The notes below the pieces were generated by a model. The model was not told where the DNA came from and did not search any database. It was given only the letters and a program-made list of their open reading frames with translations. This document shows positions 18,225-28,400 of a DNA stretch of 64,000 bases, piece by piece; within the stretch, counting starts at the first letter, position 1; every line of letters begins with the position of its first letter. The translations under genes were made by a program, and so were the position numbers. Location of the stretch: contig NC_018025.1 in NCBI RefSeq assembly GCF_000266945.1, forward strand, positions 5,584,001 through 5,648,000, given 5' to 3'. The stretch comes from Desulfomonile tiedjei DSM 6799. Its GTDB lineage: Bacteria; Desulfobacterota; Desulfomonilia; Desulfomonilales; Desulfomonilaceae.

Positions 18225-18336
18225 CGGCAACCCCCACAGCTATAAAGCTACAACGAAACATAAGAATCCTCTGCAACCTCGCCCGTGGCTTCGCCTCGGG
18301 TGAAGTAGAGGCTCCGAGCACATGTTTTTGTCTATT

Positions 18337-18443
18337 GGAGTGGGCGACTTATCTCCCCCTCCAAGCCTCCCTCATCGTGTCCCGAGAGATACCAATGCGC
18401 TTTCATACGCGTAACATCGGGAAGCCGATCAGTCGCCCACTCC
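18337..18443. repeat. 13-bp inverted repeat GGAGTGGGCGACT
   Basis: Perfect arms at 18337-18349 and 18431-18443 with an 81-nt loop. The rest of the 17808-18581 gap is repeat DNA with no gene. Its role is unknown. Confidence 0.6.
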
Positions 18444-18581
18444 GATGGATCTCCTCCGCTACGCACGGCGTAGCCTGACTTCGCTGAGGAGACCCGCCGG
18501 AGCGGGCTTCAGCATTGTGGTATGAAGTAGGCGCAGGCCGGCCCCCTCTACTTGTCGTGACCGATGATCTTGCTCAGGCTT

Positions 18582-19208
18582 TTATCCAGGATGACTACTG
18601 CCGTTTGCTCCCAGGAGTCCTCGCCGGGCTAAAGCGCGCCGCACATTGTTCCCATGGGTCCCGACCAAATCCCCAATTTCTTTCCAACGGAACCCTTTTT
18701 GCCAGAGGTTTATGGCTCTATCCAGGTCCCATCGCATGTTTGGAGTGGGTCTCGGGTTGTGCAATTTATGGCGCACAAAATGATGCCTGACGGTTCCCGG
18801 AGACAACCCCAATTTCTTGTCAATTTCGACCCATTTGAGTCCTTGCTGCCGGAGTTGCTTGGCAGTCCCCACATCCCAGGTCACATGCCGACCGCTTCTT
18901 GTGTTTAACGGCCGCCAGCCCCTGTTCTTGAATCCCGAGCGGATGAGGTCTTGTGGCAAGTTCATAATTTGCGCTATTTCGTAAATAGCCTTGCCCTGAT
19001 CTGCCAAGCTCTTGGCGCGATCCATATCCCAGCGCGGTCTGAAGCCACGCCTGTCAGGAATAATTTTGAAACCACGGCAACGAAGAGCATCATATACCTG
19101 CTCACGTTTGAGATGCATGATTTCCGCGATTTCACGACATGTTTTGCCTTGGTTGAGCAGTTCCAAAGCGCGATTCAGATCCCACTGGAGTTTTCTACCA
19201 AAGGTCAT
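18582..19208 (-). CDS. Protein made of four tandem helix-turn-helix repeats
   Basis: A 208-residue protein consisting almost wholly of four repeats of about 50 residues. Each opens with a W-D motif and a helix, followed by a Q-G or K-G turn and a short recognition-like helix: QWDLNRALELLNQGKTCREI, RWDMDRAKSLADQGKAIYEI, TWDVGTAKQLRQQGLKWVEI, RWDLDRAINLWQKGFRWKEI. Each unit ends in an Arg- or Lys-rich segment. It resembles homeodomain-like or transposase-type HTH units, but no catalytic domain follows. GGAG 9 nt before ATG 19208 decides the start over ATG 19223. A multi-site DNA-binding role is inferred. AT-rich DNA lies upstream and repeats downstream. Confidence 0.8.
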   Translation of the reverse strand: MTFGRKLQWDLNRALELLNQGKTCREIAEIMHLKREQVYDALRCRGFKIIPDRRGFRPRWDMDRAKSLADQGKAIYEIAQIMNLPQDLIRSGFKNRGWRPLNTRSGRHVTWDVGTAKQLRQQGLKWVEIDKKLGLSPGTVRHHFVRHKLHNPRPTPNMRWDLDRAINLWQKGFRWKEIGDLVGTHGNNVRRALARRGLLGANGSSHPG

Positions 19209-19610
19209 GACTAATAACTCCATTCCGTTTAGTTTTTCGTGAATACACGAATAGAAATGACAGTAGACATTATGTTAGCCCACCAAAGACGTCGATAAGT
19301 CTTCTTCCCCAAGCAGTCGATTCAATAAAATAAATGCGAAATTGCACATTAGTCGTAAATTCAGTGTGGTTGCTCTCACCACAAATATGAAATTAAAAGT
19401 TAGCGTATCTTGAAATGTTCTGTCAACAGGAACTTTTGGGTTAATTAACAAGTGAAAACAGTAAACTGCTGCATAATAATCCGCTCATAAAGTCGGGAGG
19501 CGTATTTCCGGATGCATTTTTTTTGTAACTCCTATAAGATCGTTTTTCTACATTAATTATTGCACAAGCTGCGTCTCTGTTAATCCTCCTTTATCTGAGA
19601 TTACCTTAGG
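19209..19610. other. AT-rich intergenic region
   Basis: About 400 nt, clearly richer in A and T than the flanking genes, with runs such as TTAATTATTG. It lies upstream of the HTH-repeat gene and downstream of the ankyrin gene. I see no gene or repeat and no promoter strong enough to claim. Confidence 0.5.
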
Positions 19611-21245
19611 TTACAGTTCAGTTTCCCCAGGGCGATGCTGTTCGGAATGGTTGCTGTGTTGCTTCAAAAATCTATGCACGTCCCAGGATTTTCCTGCAGC
19701 AGCCCAATCGACAGCACTTTTTCCTTTGTTATCCGTTAGATTGAGGTCTGCCCCATGATGTATAAGCAGATTCACAACGCGTGCATGACCTCTGTAAGCA
19801 GCCTTCATAAGTGCAGTGTTTCCGAAGATATTCTTTTGATTTACGTCAGCTCCCGATTCCAGCAATATTCTGCTCAATTCAAATTCCGAGATGAAAGACG
19901 TTTTCATGAGCGCCGTGTTACCATATTTGTTCCCTGCATTCGGATCCGCCTTCCAGCGTAGCAGGAGTTTGCACATACCTACATTGCCCTTATTTGCTGC
20001 TTTCAAGAGCGGGGTGTCACCGACACTATTCTTTTGATTAACATTGGCGCCGCTCATAAGCAGAATCTTGGCAATAGACTTGTTTCCCAGATCGGCTGCA
20101 ATCAGGAGCGCACAATTTGAATCAATGTTCGCGGAATTCAAACTGGCTCCTTTTTTTATGAGGAAATCCACCATGTCGATTTGTCCGGCGATAACGGCCC
20201 CAAGGAGGGCGGTATTGCCATGAGCATTTTCAGCATTGATATCAGCACCCATCTTCAGGAGCAATGCAGTGATCTTCAAATGTCCTTTGAAAGCAGCTCG
20301 CATCAAAGGAGTATTCCCGTATTTGCTGCGCGTATTTACATCCACTCCGGCCTTGAGTAGCAGTTCAACCGCATCCAATTTGCCTTTACTGGCAGCTTTG
20401 AGCAGCGCGATGCTCCTGGAATTCGCCTTTATCGTCAAGTCCCCCGATACGAATTCAAATAATCGAGTACTCTCGGCAGACGGTTCACGAAGCAAGTTCG
20501 TCACAACAGGAGCATCGATCTCCACGGTTCCTATTCGATATGAACCGCCGGTATCAGGAGAACCGGAGTTTCCGTTTTCCTTCTTGTTCAAGAGAAGTTT
20601 TACAATCTCTTGATGACCTCTTTCTAACGCTTTCGTAAGAGCCGTGATCCCTTCCCCATCACGAGCGTCAGGATCGGCACCTCGTTCAAGCAATAACTTG
20701 ACTAATTCGGTTCGTCCTTCCCGAGCAGCAACCATCAGCGGAGTAGTTCCGTCGGCATCAGCCCCATTTACATCGATTCCTTTTTCCAGCATATTCTCGA
20801 CGTCTTGAAGAGAGCCTTTGTTACAGTAAACGAGGAGGTCGTCGACACTGATGGATCGAATCGAAGTGAAAGGTTCATCGACTTGAGTCTCGTCGACAAT
20901 CTCGGAAACAATTTCGAGGGATTCTATAATTACTTGATTATCGACTTGCTGATTTATGACTTCACAATTTGTGCATTCGTCCGCATGAGCAGGAATCGTC
21001 TTGCCGCATATGGGGCATTTGAAAACGTGGTCGTGCTCCTCGAAAGCACGGTGCATATCGCTATCCGAAAGGGTCGTTCGCTCGTACAACTCCAATTGGG
21101 TTATAACATCCGCTTCACAAAGCCTTCTCAATATATACTGGAGTGCATCGGAGCTGAGTCCGTATTTCTGCTCCAGTTCTAAATCAGTCATTCCCGAGCG
21201 GATATCGTCTACAATGCTTCGGGCGCTGATCTTGAGTTTTTGCAT
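19611..21245 (-). CDS. Ankyrin-repeat protein with N-terminal helical module and zinc ribbon
   Basis: A 544-residue cytosolic protein. Residues about 3-50 are a helical module (KISARSIVDDIRSGMTDLEL, then KYGLSSDALQYILRRL) shared with the proteins at 51134 and 54474. A zinc ribbon follows (CPICGKTIPAHADECTNC). From about residue 135 to the end there are some ten ankyrin repeats of 33 residues with the usual GNTPLMRAA and ADVNQKN wording, broken by a 55-residue non-ankyrin insert near 230-290. GGAG 8 nt before ATG 21245 sets the start. Ankyrin arrays bind other proteins; no enzyme domain is present. The hybrid kinase gene lies 65 nt downstream of its start side, so it may be co-transcribed. Confidence 0.88.
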   Translation of the reverse strand: MQKLKISARSIVDDIRSGMTDLELEQKYGLSSDALQYILRRLCEADVITQLELYERTTLSDSDMHRAFEEHDHVFKCPICGKTIPAHADECTNCEVINQQVDNQVIIESLEIVSEIVDETQVDEPFTSIRSISVDDLLVYCNKGSLQDVENMLEKGIDVNGADADGTTPLMVAAREGRTELVKLLLERGADPDARDGEGITALTKALERGHQEIVKLLLNKKENGNSGSPDTGGSYRIGTVEIDAPVVTNLLREPSAESTRLFEFVSGDLTIKANSRSIALLKAASKGKLDAVELLLKAGVDVNTRSKYGNTPLMRAAFKGHLKITALLLKMGADINAENAHGNTALLGAVIAGQIDMVDFLIKKGASLNSANIDSNCALLIAADLGNKSIAKILLMSGANVNQKNSVGDTPLLKAANKGNVGMCKLLLRWKADPNAGNKYGNTALMKTSFISEFELSRILLESGADVNQKNIFGNTALMKAAYRGHARVVNLLIHHGADLNLTDNKGKSAVDWAAAGKSWDVHRFLKQHSNHSEQHRPGETEL

Positions 21246-21310
21246 TGAAAATCTCCGGACCGATTCTCTAAAAATCGGCATCAGGTCAAACTGCTCGTCG
21301 TAACCTCGTA

Positions 21311-23353
21311 CTATTCCCCTCCAGGGGTGAGAACTGCGTTCAATGCTTTCGATAATTCTTCAGCATTATAGGGCTTTTCCAGAACCCCTTTAAAACCGTA
21401 GAATGCGAATTCCGCCATAACGGGATCGTTAGAATATCCGCTTGAAACAATTGCCTTCACCTGCGGATCGATTCTCAATAACCTGCGAATTGTCTCTTTT
21501 CCTCCCATGCCCCCCGGAATTGTGAGATCCATGATGACCGCGGCGAATGGTTGTCCAGACCTCAGGGCATTCTCAAATATAGCAATTGCCTCCGTGCCGT
21601 CCTTTGCCGGCACGACTTCGTATCCTGCCACCATTAGGATCTGGATGGCCAAATCTCGAATGAGTTCCTCATCATCCATGATGAGGATTTTGCCTTTTGT
21701 ATTCTTGACGGATTTTTCGTCTTCACTGTTAGTTTCAGAGACTCTGCCGGATACCGGCAAATAGAGATCGAACGTCGTGCCTGCTCCCACCTCGGATTTC
21801 ACATTGATATAGCCGTCATGCTTCTTTATCACCGAGTAACAAGTGGCCAGGCCCAGACCGCTTCCTCTCTTTTTTGTAGTGAAATAGGGATCGAAAATCT
21901 TATCGATATGCTCCTCGGGAATACCCGTGCCTTCATCCACAATGGAGATTTTCACGTACTTCCCGGATTTCAGCGGTAATCCCTGCCCATCGCTTACTAC
22001 GGTGTTCATGGCACGAACCTGCATGGTTCCGCCATCAGGCATCGCCTGAACGGCATTTATCACTATGTTGTTCACTACCTGATTTATCTGCCCCTCATCC
22101 ACTTCGACGGACCAAACGTCCAGAGGCAGATAAAACTCGCAATCGACATTCGACCCCCTCAGTGCAAAACCGACTGATTCCTGTAAAAGCTCGGGCACAC
22201 ACGTAGGTTTTTTGATTGGAGCGCCCCCCCGGGAAAACGTCAGGAGCTGTCGCGTCAAATCTTGCGCCCGGACCGAAGCTTTCGCTGCATAATCGAGTCG
22301 TTTGTGTGAAGTGTGGTCCGGATCGATGAGCTTCTGCGCAAGAGTGATGTTTCCCAGTATACCGGTTAATAAATTGTTGAAATCGTGAGCAATACCTCCT
22401 GCTAATATACCGAGAGAGTCTATTTTCTGAGCCTTTATGATTTCTTCTTCATTTCGTTTCTTCTCGGAGATATCCTTCTTCAACCACCAGAAACCGTAGA
22501 GTAGGCCATTATTGATGTTCCCGATCAGGGTATTCTCGAAATAATGGATTCCTCCCATGAGCATGGTTTCTCTTGTTTCAAAAGATCGAACCGGGAATCC
22601 TGCGGCTATCCACTTCTGGTACAGCGATTTACTCTTGCCGCGGGAAGGAAAGATCATATCGAGTCGAACGCCCTTGAGTTCTTTGAAATCACGGCGCTGG
22701 TACATATGGGCAAATTCGTTATTTCCATCTACCACGCGTGAATTAAGAATGGATTTCAGTAGAACGTCCGTCGAAAGACCGCACGAAAGCGGCGAAGGAG
22801 TCGCCAATTCGACTATCCCAAGTGGAAATACATTCACGAGTTTCTTGTACTTCTGTACAGTGAGGAGTTCTTTTTGCGCGGTTAAGTTTTCTATCTGCAC
22901 GAGAACGAGTTCTTCGTCATCATTACGGACAGTAAGCAGATGAATACGCGCCCAAATTCGCGTACGGTGAATTTGAAGCACTTTTTCTCGGATCTCTTGT
23001 TTTCGTTCGTTGAATACTTTTTCAAGAAGTAACTGAGCCTGGCGTGCATCCAGAGGATTTGAAAAGAGTGAGGAGAAAGTCAAATTCTTCGTATGCAAAC
23101 GACCGTTGGTGAGTTTCGCAAAGGCTGGATTAGCGAATTTGATTGCATGAGATCTGGAGATAAGCAGCGTTGGAACGGACAGAGCACTGAGCAACTTGAT
23201 GAACGCGGATTTCTCATGCTTCCATGCCGAATCCATTTCCTCGCATGCAGGGCACGGGAAGATCATCTTCAGGTCAATAGTATCTGTCGGGCTGTCGTCT
23301 TGTATCAATTCGAATACTTCCCCAGAGGTTCCCTCAAATGTTTCTTTGTCCAT
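21311..23353 (-). CDS. Hybrid sensor histidine kinase with PAS domains and a receiver
   Basis: A 680-residue soluble kinase with no membrane span. Two PAS-like regions (about 50-135 and 165-305) precede a dimerisation helix with the phospho-acceptor motif GGIAHDFNNLL, the variant in which Asp replaces the usual Glu after His. The ATPase domain shows NNIVINAVQAM, DEGTGIPEEHI and GSGLGLATCYSVIKKH. A receiver domain follows (about 555-675): MDDEELIRD, phospho-acceptor Asp in VIMDLTIPGG, and EKPYNAEEL. It probably senses an internal signal and passes phosphate to its own receiver or a partner; the nearby PAS-LuxR protein lacks a receiver, so it is not an obvious target. Confidence 0.95.
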   Translation of the reverse strand: MDKETFEGTSGEVFELIQDDSPTDTIDLKMIFPCPACEEMDSAWKHEKSAFIKLLSALSVPTLLISRSHAIKFANPAFAKLTNGRLHTKNLTFSSLFSNPLDARQAQLLLEKVFNERKQEIREKVLQIHRTRIWARIHLLTVRNDDEELVLVQIENLTAQKELLTVQKYKKLVNVFPLGIVELATPSPLSCGLSTDVLLKSILNSRVVDGNNEFAHMYQRRDFKELKGVRLDMIFPSRGKSKSLYQKWIAAGFPVRSFETRETMLMGGIHYFENTLIGNINNGLLYGFWWLKKDISEKKRNEEEIIKAQKIDSLGILAGGIAHDFNNLLTGILGNITLAQKLIDPDHTSHKRLDYAAKASVRAQDLTRQLLTFSRGGAPIKKPTCVPELLQESVGFALRGSNVDCEFYLPLDVWSVEVDEGQINQVVNNIVINAVQAMPDGGTMQVRAMNTVVSDGQGLPLKSGKYVKISIVDEGTGIPEEHIDKIFDPYFTTKKRGSGLGLATCYSVIKKHDGYINVKSEVGAGTTFDLYLPVSGRVSETNSEDEKSVKNTKGKILIMDDEELIRDLAIQILMVAGYEVVPAKDGTEAIAIFENALRSGQPFAAVIMDLTIPGGMGGKETIRRLLRIDPQVKAIVSSGYSNDPVMAEFAFYGFKGVLEKPYNAEELSKALNAVLTPGGE

Positions 23354-23595
23354 CGCCCCCCCATTCAGGCGATTTGCCTCTCAACCACTTCCCCTTTGAT
23401 TTATCAATTAATGTGACCTTTGGGGATAGCGGTAATCTACAGTATACTTTACATTCATTAGGCACAACGGTCAATAAAAAAGAAAGTGAAAATCATGCCG
23501 GCCGCACAGTACGAATTCGATTAGTCAGTTTGCGTAAGCTGAGTTGGTCTCACAATTCCCTGGCGAACGATCGTTTGGGCCGGAAGTTGCGTGTC

Positions 23596-24870
23596 TCATT
23601 TCTTTTCTCCTTCAGAGGTAGTGCTCCGCAAATAGCTGGTGAGGTCTCCTTTGTTTCCGGAGAGCCCGAGTTTTCTCCTGATCTTGGCTCGATAAAGAAA
23701 TACCGTGTGCGGAGAAATATTTAATATACATGCTATTTCCTTGGAGCTGAGCCCCGAACCGATCATTTCGCAGACTCGCAGCTCTCGAAACGTCAGGAGA
23801 TTTCCATTGTCAATGGCAACATCTCTGGACATAGCAAGCTTTAAGTTATCGATGTTGTGGCGGAGTAACAGTGTGAGTTCTCGCACCTGATCCGGAAGAT
23901 TCTCTATTTCCAGCCGGTTGATCAGGGGGCTGAGCTTTGACGAAATATCCTGCACTATTTTTTCCCGGATCTTAGCCTTCTGTTCCTGAACACCCGCTAT
24001 AAGCATACTGAGTGCTTCTTCCACCTTCTGCAGGTTGCTTTTACATTTCTTCACTTCCTCTTTGGATTCCTGATGTTTCCGGGTTGATTCGCGGAGCAAT
24101 TCTTCCAGTGAATTCACGCGCTCCCGAAGCCGATCGTTCGCTGAAATCAGTTTGTCTTGTGCCGCCTTGAATTCCGATAGATTGGTAACCGTATGGAGTA
24201 CTGCCTCCGGATTGCCCGAACGATCGCTAATAAGAGAACTCAGTAAGAGAGCCGGAAATGTTTCCCCGCTCTTTGTAACGTGCAAGACCTCTCCCTCAAA
24301 GCTGCCGAATTGCAGCACCTGGCGCGTCGCACTTACAAGAGTGAACATGTCCTTGGGAGAATGAAAAAACGATTGATGCTTGCCGAGAATTTCATGTTCC
24401 CTGTAACCGTGCATGCGGAGAAAGGCCGAATTTATGTAAAGCACTCGACTGTTCAGGTCCGTGACGTACATTCCTTCACAACTTTGTTGGAATGCGTCAG
24501 AGAAAAAAGAGAGTCCCGGATATCCATCCGACACCCGCGGCGATTGCACGACCATGGTGAATCCCGTTTCTCCCGAAGCCAACAGCATGGGAATCAGCGT
24601 TATCATCATGGGAACCAGGCCGGTGCCGGTCTTCAACTTGGCTTTGAGATGAAGTGGACCGCGTTCGGAAATCGGCAGATCATCAATTGATAAGGAAGCT
24701 CCATCTTCGGAGTAAACAAAATCGTCGAATTGTCCACCAGACACATAATCGGAGAATTGTCCCAAAATACGATGGAAACCATCATTTGCAGCTATCACGG
24801 TTCCATGACGGGAAAAAATCACGATAGCGCCATGTTCGAGCACAGTTTCCATGGATGTTCTCTTACTCAT
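23596..24870 (-). CDS. PAS-domain LuxR-type transcriptional regulator
   Basis: A 424-residue protein with two PAS domains (about 8-95 and 120-240; the second has MYVTDLNSRVLYINSAFLRM and HGYREHEILG), a long coiled coil (about 235-310) and a C-terminal LuxR/GerE helix-turn-helix (about 355-415): LTFRELRVCEMIGSGLSSKE, IACILNISPHTVFLYRAKIR. This layout, without a receiver, is frequent in Desulfobacterota. It is likely a direct one-component sensor-regulator. It lies upstream of the kinase on the same strand with a 242-nt gap. Confidence 0.93.
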   Translation of the reverse strand: MSKRTSMETVLEHGAIVIFSRHGTVIAANDGFHRILGQFSDYVSGGQFDDFVYSEDGASLSIDDLPISERGPLHLKAKLKTGTGLVPMMITLIPMLLASGETGFTMVVQSPRVSDGYPGLSFFSDAFQQSCEGMYVTDLNSRVLYINSAFLRMHGYREHEILGKHQSFFHSPKDMFTLVSATRQVLQFGSFEGEVLHVTKSGETFPALLLSSLISDRSGNPEAVLHTVTNLSEFKAAQDKLISANDRLRERVNSLEELLRESTRKHQESKEEVKKCKSNLQKVEEALSMLIAGVQEQKAKIREKIVQDISSKLSPLINRLEIENLPDQVRELTLLLRHNIDNLKLAMSRDVAIDNGNLLTFRELRVCEMIGSGLSSKEIACILNISPHTVFLYRAKIRRKLGLSGNKGDLTSYLRSTTSEGEKK

Positions 24871-25224
24871 TTCCGTGTCCCGGACAGGAGATGAAGAAAC
24901 ATTGCGAGTAAGCTCATTTTCAATCTGTTCCTACCCTGAACCGGCTCTTCGTATGCAATGTTCCCACATTGCTATCAAGCAATTTGGATTGCCGGCTCCG
25001 CATACTCTAATTGTAATCGTCATATTACAGTCGAGTAACCATCATTGAACTAACTTTTTAACCTTGTTTCTTTTGGTCGATTGCAGTCTCTGAAAGCCCA
25101 TTTTTTAGATTATAATATGGACTTGATATTTGTAAAGCTTAAATTCCTTGAATTCAATCTCATGAGGTTTATCAACTATTTGACTTCATTCAAAAAAGCC
25201 TCTCTTCCTGTTGCCGTAATTGTC

Positions 25225-25253
25225 TTGACAACATCTGCAAGCCTGATTATGGT
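25225..25253 (+). promoter_or_regulatory. Sigma-70-like promoter for the zinc-ribbon/ATPase gene
   Basis: TTGACA at 25225-25230, a 17-nt spacer and TATGGT at 25248-25253. The -35 box is perfect and the -10 box has four of six matches. It lies about 200 nt before the start of the gene at 25455. Nothing else is recognised in 24871-25454. Confidence 0.4.
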
Positions 25254-25454
25254 AGATCATTTCCTGACAGTCAGAAAACACCACATAACCATGCGTGCTC
25301 ATTTATGATCTCGACTTCGATTCGGCTAAACCGAATTGGATTTTCATAGCAAATGTCCTCAAGAATGCACGAGATACTGTTTTGCATCAGTATGTAACTG
25401 GTTGCCTGAGTGTACCGTAGGCTTTGTTTCTAAACATGAGGTTTGGGGAAGAAA

Positions 25455-28400
25455 ATGGTCTGTAGAACGTGCGGGCGATCTATTGCAAGGAATTTGTCTG
25501 TTTGTTTGCACTGTGGTTCGGCAGTCTTCGTGGAATGCGAACACTGTGGACATCGCAGTTTGCCTCAACATTCGCAATGTCCGCAGTGTGGAAAGAGCAT
25601 ATTTCAGCGCCCTACAGCTTTCGGTCAGGTAAATCCTGTGGGACGACAATTCTTTAGACTGATCGCTGGCCGTATTTTCGACCAGAAAGGACCTACACAA
25701 TCTGAGAAGAAACTGGTGACTCTCCTCTTTGCAGATATTTCCGGTTATGAGGAGCTTTCCAAAATGCTTGCACCGGAACAAGTATTCGCTCTTTGCGAAA
25801 TGTGTTTCGCAGAAATGACGAATCATGTTGTCTTTTATGGAGGAACGGTCGGCCATCTCGAGGGAAAGGGTTTTTGCGCTGTATTCGGAGCGCCTCTGGC
25901 TTTCGAGGATCATGCACAAAGAGCCTGCTGCGCAGCTCTGGCGATTCAGAATCCGGTTGGGCGGAAGGAAAACCCGGTTGCTGCACAGTACGGACTCTCG
26001 GTTGAGATCAGTCTAGGCCTGCACTCGGGACTTATGTTGATGGAAGCGTCAGCGCACGATCCCGTGAATGAACTGTCGGATATTGAGAGTACGTGTGACA
26101 TTGCGTATCAGGCCAGATGTTTGGCATCTCCCGGTAAGATTGTGGTTTCCGAAAATACTCGGCGGCTCGCTGAAGGATTTTTCATATTTTCGGATATAGG
26201 AACGGAATGTTCCGCAGGTTCTCTTCAAGTCCCTTTTTACGAGCTGGCCGAACAGGTTCCTATTTCAAATGCTTTTGACGCGAGAATTCAGAGAGGCCTC
26301 ACCAAATTTGTGAATCGGAACGAAGAGCTCCAGTTTCTTCAGGAAGCGTACGAGACATCAACGCAAGGTATGCTGTTCTGTCTGTCTATTGTTGCCGATG
26401 CGGGTGTCGGAAAATCCAGGCTGTTATACGAGTTCAGGAAGAGATTGGAAAACGGCAATCCAAGGTACCTGGAGCTGAAATGTCAATCTCAGGGCAAAGA
26501 GACTCCCTACTATCCATTTATACCGTTTGTCAGGCAAAGCTTCAGTATCTCAGGAAATGATGAGAGTAATGTCATCAGAGCAAAGGTGACACAAGGGTTG
26601 GCACCGACACTCGATAACGATGCTTCCGTAGTACCCTGGATCCTCGAACTGCTTTCCGTGACGGAGAGCGGCATTGAAACGGTCCCGGTGAGTCCCGAGT
26701 CAAGAAAATACCGAATAATGGACATTCTGAAGCGTCTTATCCTGTGGTACTCGGGTTCGGGTCCTATGGTTTTTGCTTTAGAAGATCTCCATTGGATCGA
26801 TGCGGGATCGAAAGAGTTTTTGAATTACCTGATGCAGGTTGCGCACGATTCCAGAATATTTATGATCCTGACGTATAGACCTGAGTTTATCGCGTATTCG
26901 AATGGGCTTGTCTGCAAGCAGCGTATCGATCTCAAACCTCTTCTTGAAAAAGATAGTAGAAAGATGACGCGAATATTGTTGAATACCGATTCTATCGACC
27001 CAAATCTCGAGGACTTGATAATTGACAAGACAGAGGGAGTTCCGTTCTTCTTGGAAGAATTTCTGACTTCTGCAAAAGACCTCAAATTTATCAAGAAAGA
27101 TCGCGGTTCGTACAAATTGGCCCCGGATTTTTCGGGTGTCTCATTACCTCTGACAGTGAACTCGGCAATTATGGCAAGAGTCGACAAGCTTCCCAGGAAA
27201 GCGAAAAAGGTTTTGCGAGCGGCGTCTGCAATTGAAAGGGAGTTCTCCTACGATCTGATGCAAAAGGTGACGAGGTTCTCTGATAACGACCTGGAGCACT
27301 GTTTCGGCGCACTTCAGGATTCCAATTTGATCTACGGCGATACTTCGGGACAAGAATGCGTGTACGTGTTCCGACACGCTCTCACTCGTGACGTGGTGTA
27401 CGATTCCATTTCCGGATCTGAAAAAAGCAATTTGCATGTGAAGATCGGTGTGGCAATTGAAGAAGTGTACGCATCAAAACCGGCCGAAGTGTATGCCGTG
27501 CTGACTCACCATTACTTTCTCGGAAGGCAGTACGAAAAAGCTGCAGAGTTTGCCGGGAAGGCCGGCAAAAAGGCCAGACGAACTGCATCCTTTGCGGAAG
27601 CCATAGCGTACACCAGGAAGAGAGTGGAATGTCTCGAGAAGCTTACTCCGGATCCTCACGTTCAGGCGCAGTTGATAGATTCCAGGACATCTTTAGGGAT
27701 CTATTTGACTCAGATGAATAACCATCTCGAAGCCAAGAAAGTCGTGGATCCGATCTTACACGTGTTGGAATCGAATGGTGTCGACCGGAAAACGGCTCAG
27801 ATGAAAATTGTGATTGGAACGTACTATTGTTTTGTCGAAGAGGACTTTTCCCGAGGACTGAAGAACCTGGAGGAGGCGATTGAGATATCGGAAAACAATG
27901 GTGACATTGTTTCAGCAGTAAGTGCCTATGGCTGGATGGGAATAGCGCTTTCCGCTCATGGCGAATTTTTTCGGTCCCTTGTATTCCTCGAAAAAGCACT
28001 GCATACGAACCAGTCGCTCCAGGTGTTATGGGGTGTTTCTATGGTCAAGAGCCTCATCAGTTCCCTCGTGTACAATTTTACCGGTGAGTTGAATCTCGGT
28101 ATTCGCGCTTGCCGGGAGGCTGCGCGTATCGCCGAGGAAAGCGGTGATAAGCTATCCAAAGGTATGGCTTTCGGGAGCCTCGGTATGGCTTACTATTATA
28201 AAGGGGACCTTGGGGCGGCGAAAGAGATGCTCTCGCTTGCTGCCTCGTCATTGGAAAGAGCAGACTACTATTACTGGGAGGCATGGGCTCATTTCTTCCT
28301 CGGCTCGGTTCATTCCGAATTGGAAACCTATGACACCGCTGCTCATCACCACGAGCGCAGCATCTCAATAATGAAGGCAGTACAGATAATGCCGTCATGC

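Noticed and set aside
24871-25454. Short plus-strand frames of 60-98 codons before the zinc-ribbon/ATPase gene
   Set aside because: They lack ribosome sites and family similarity, and the longest overlaps the true gene start in another frame.
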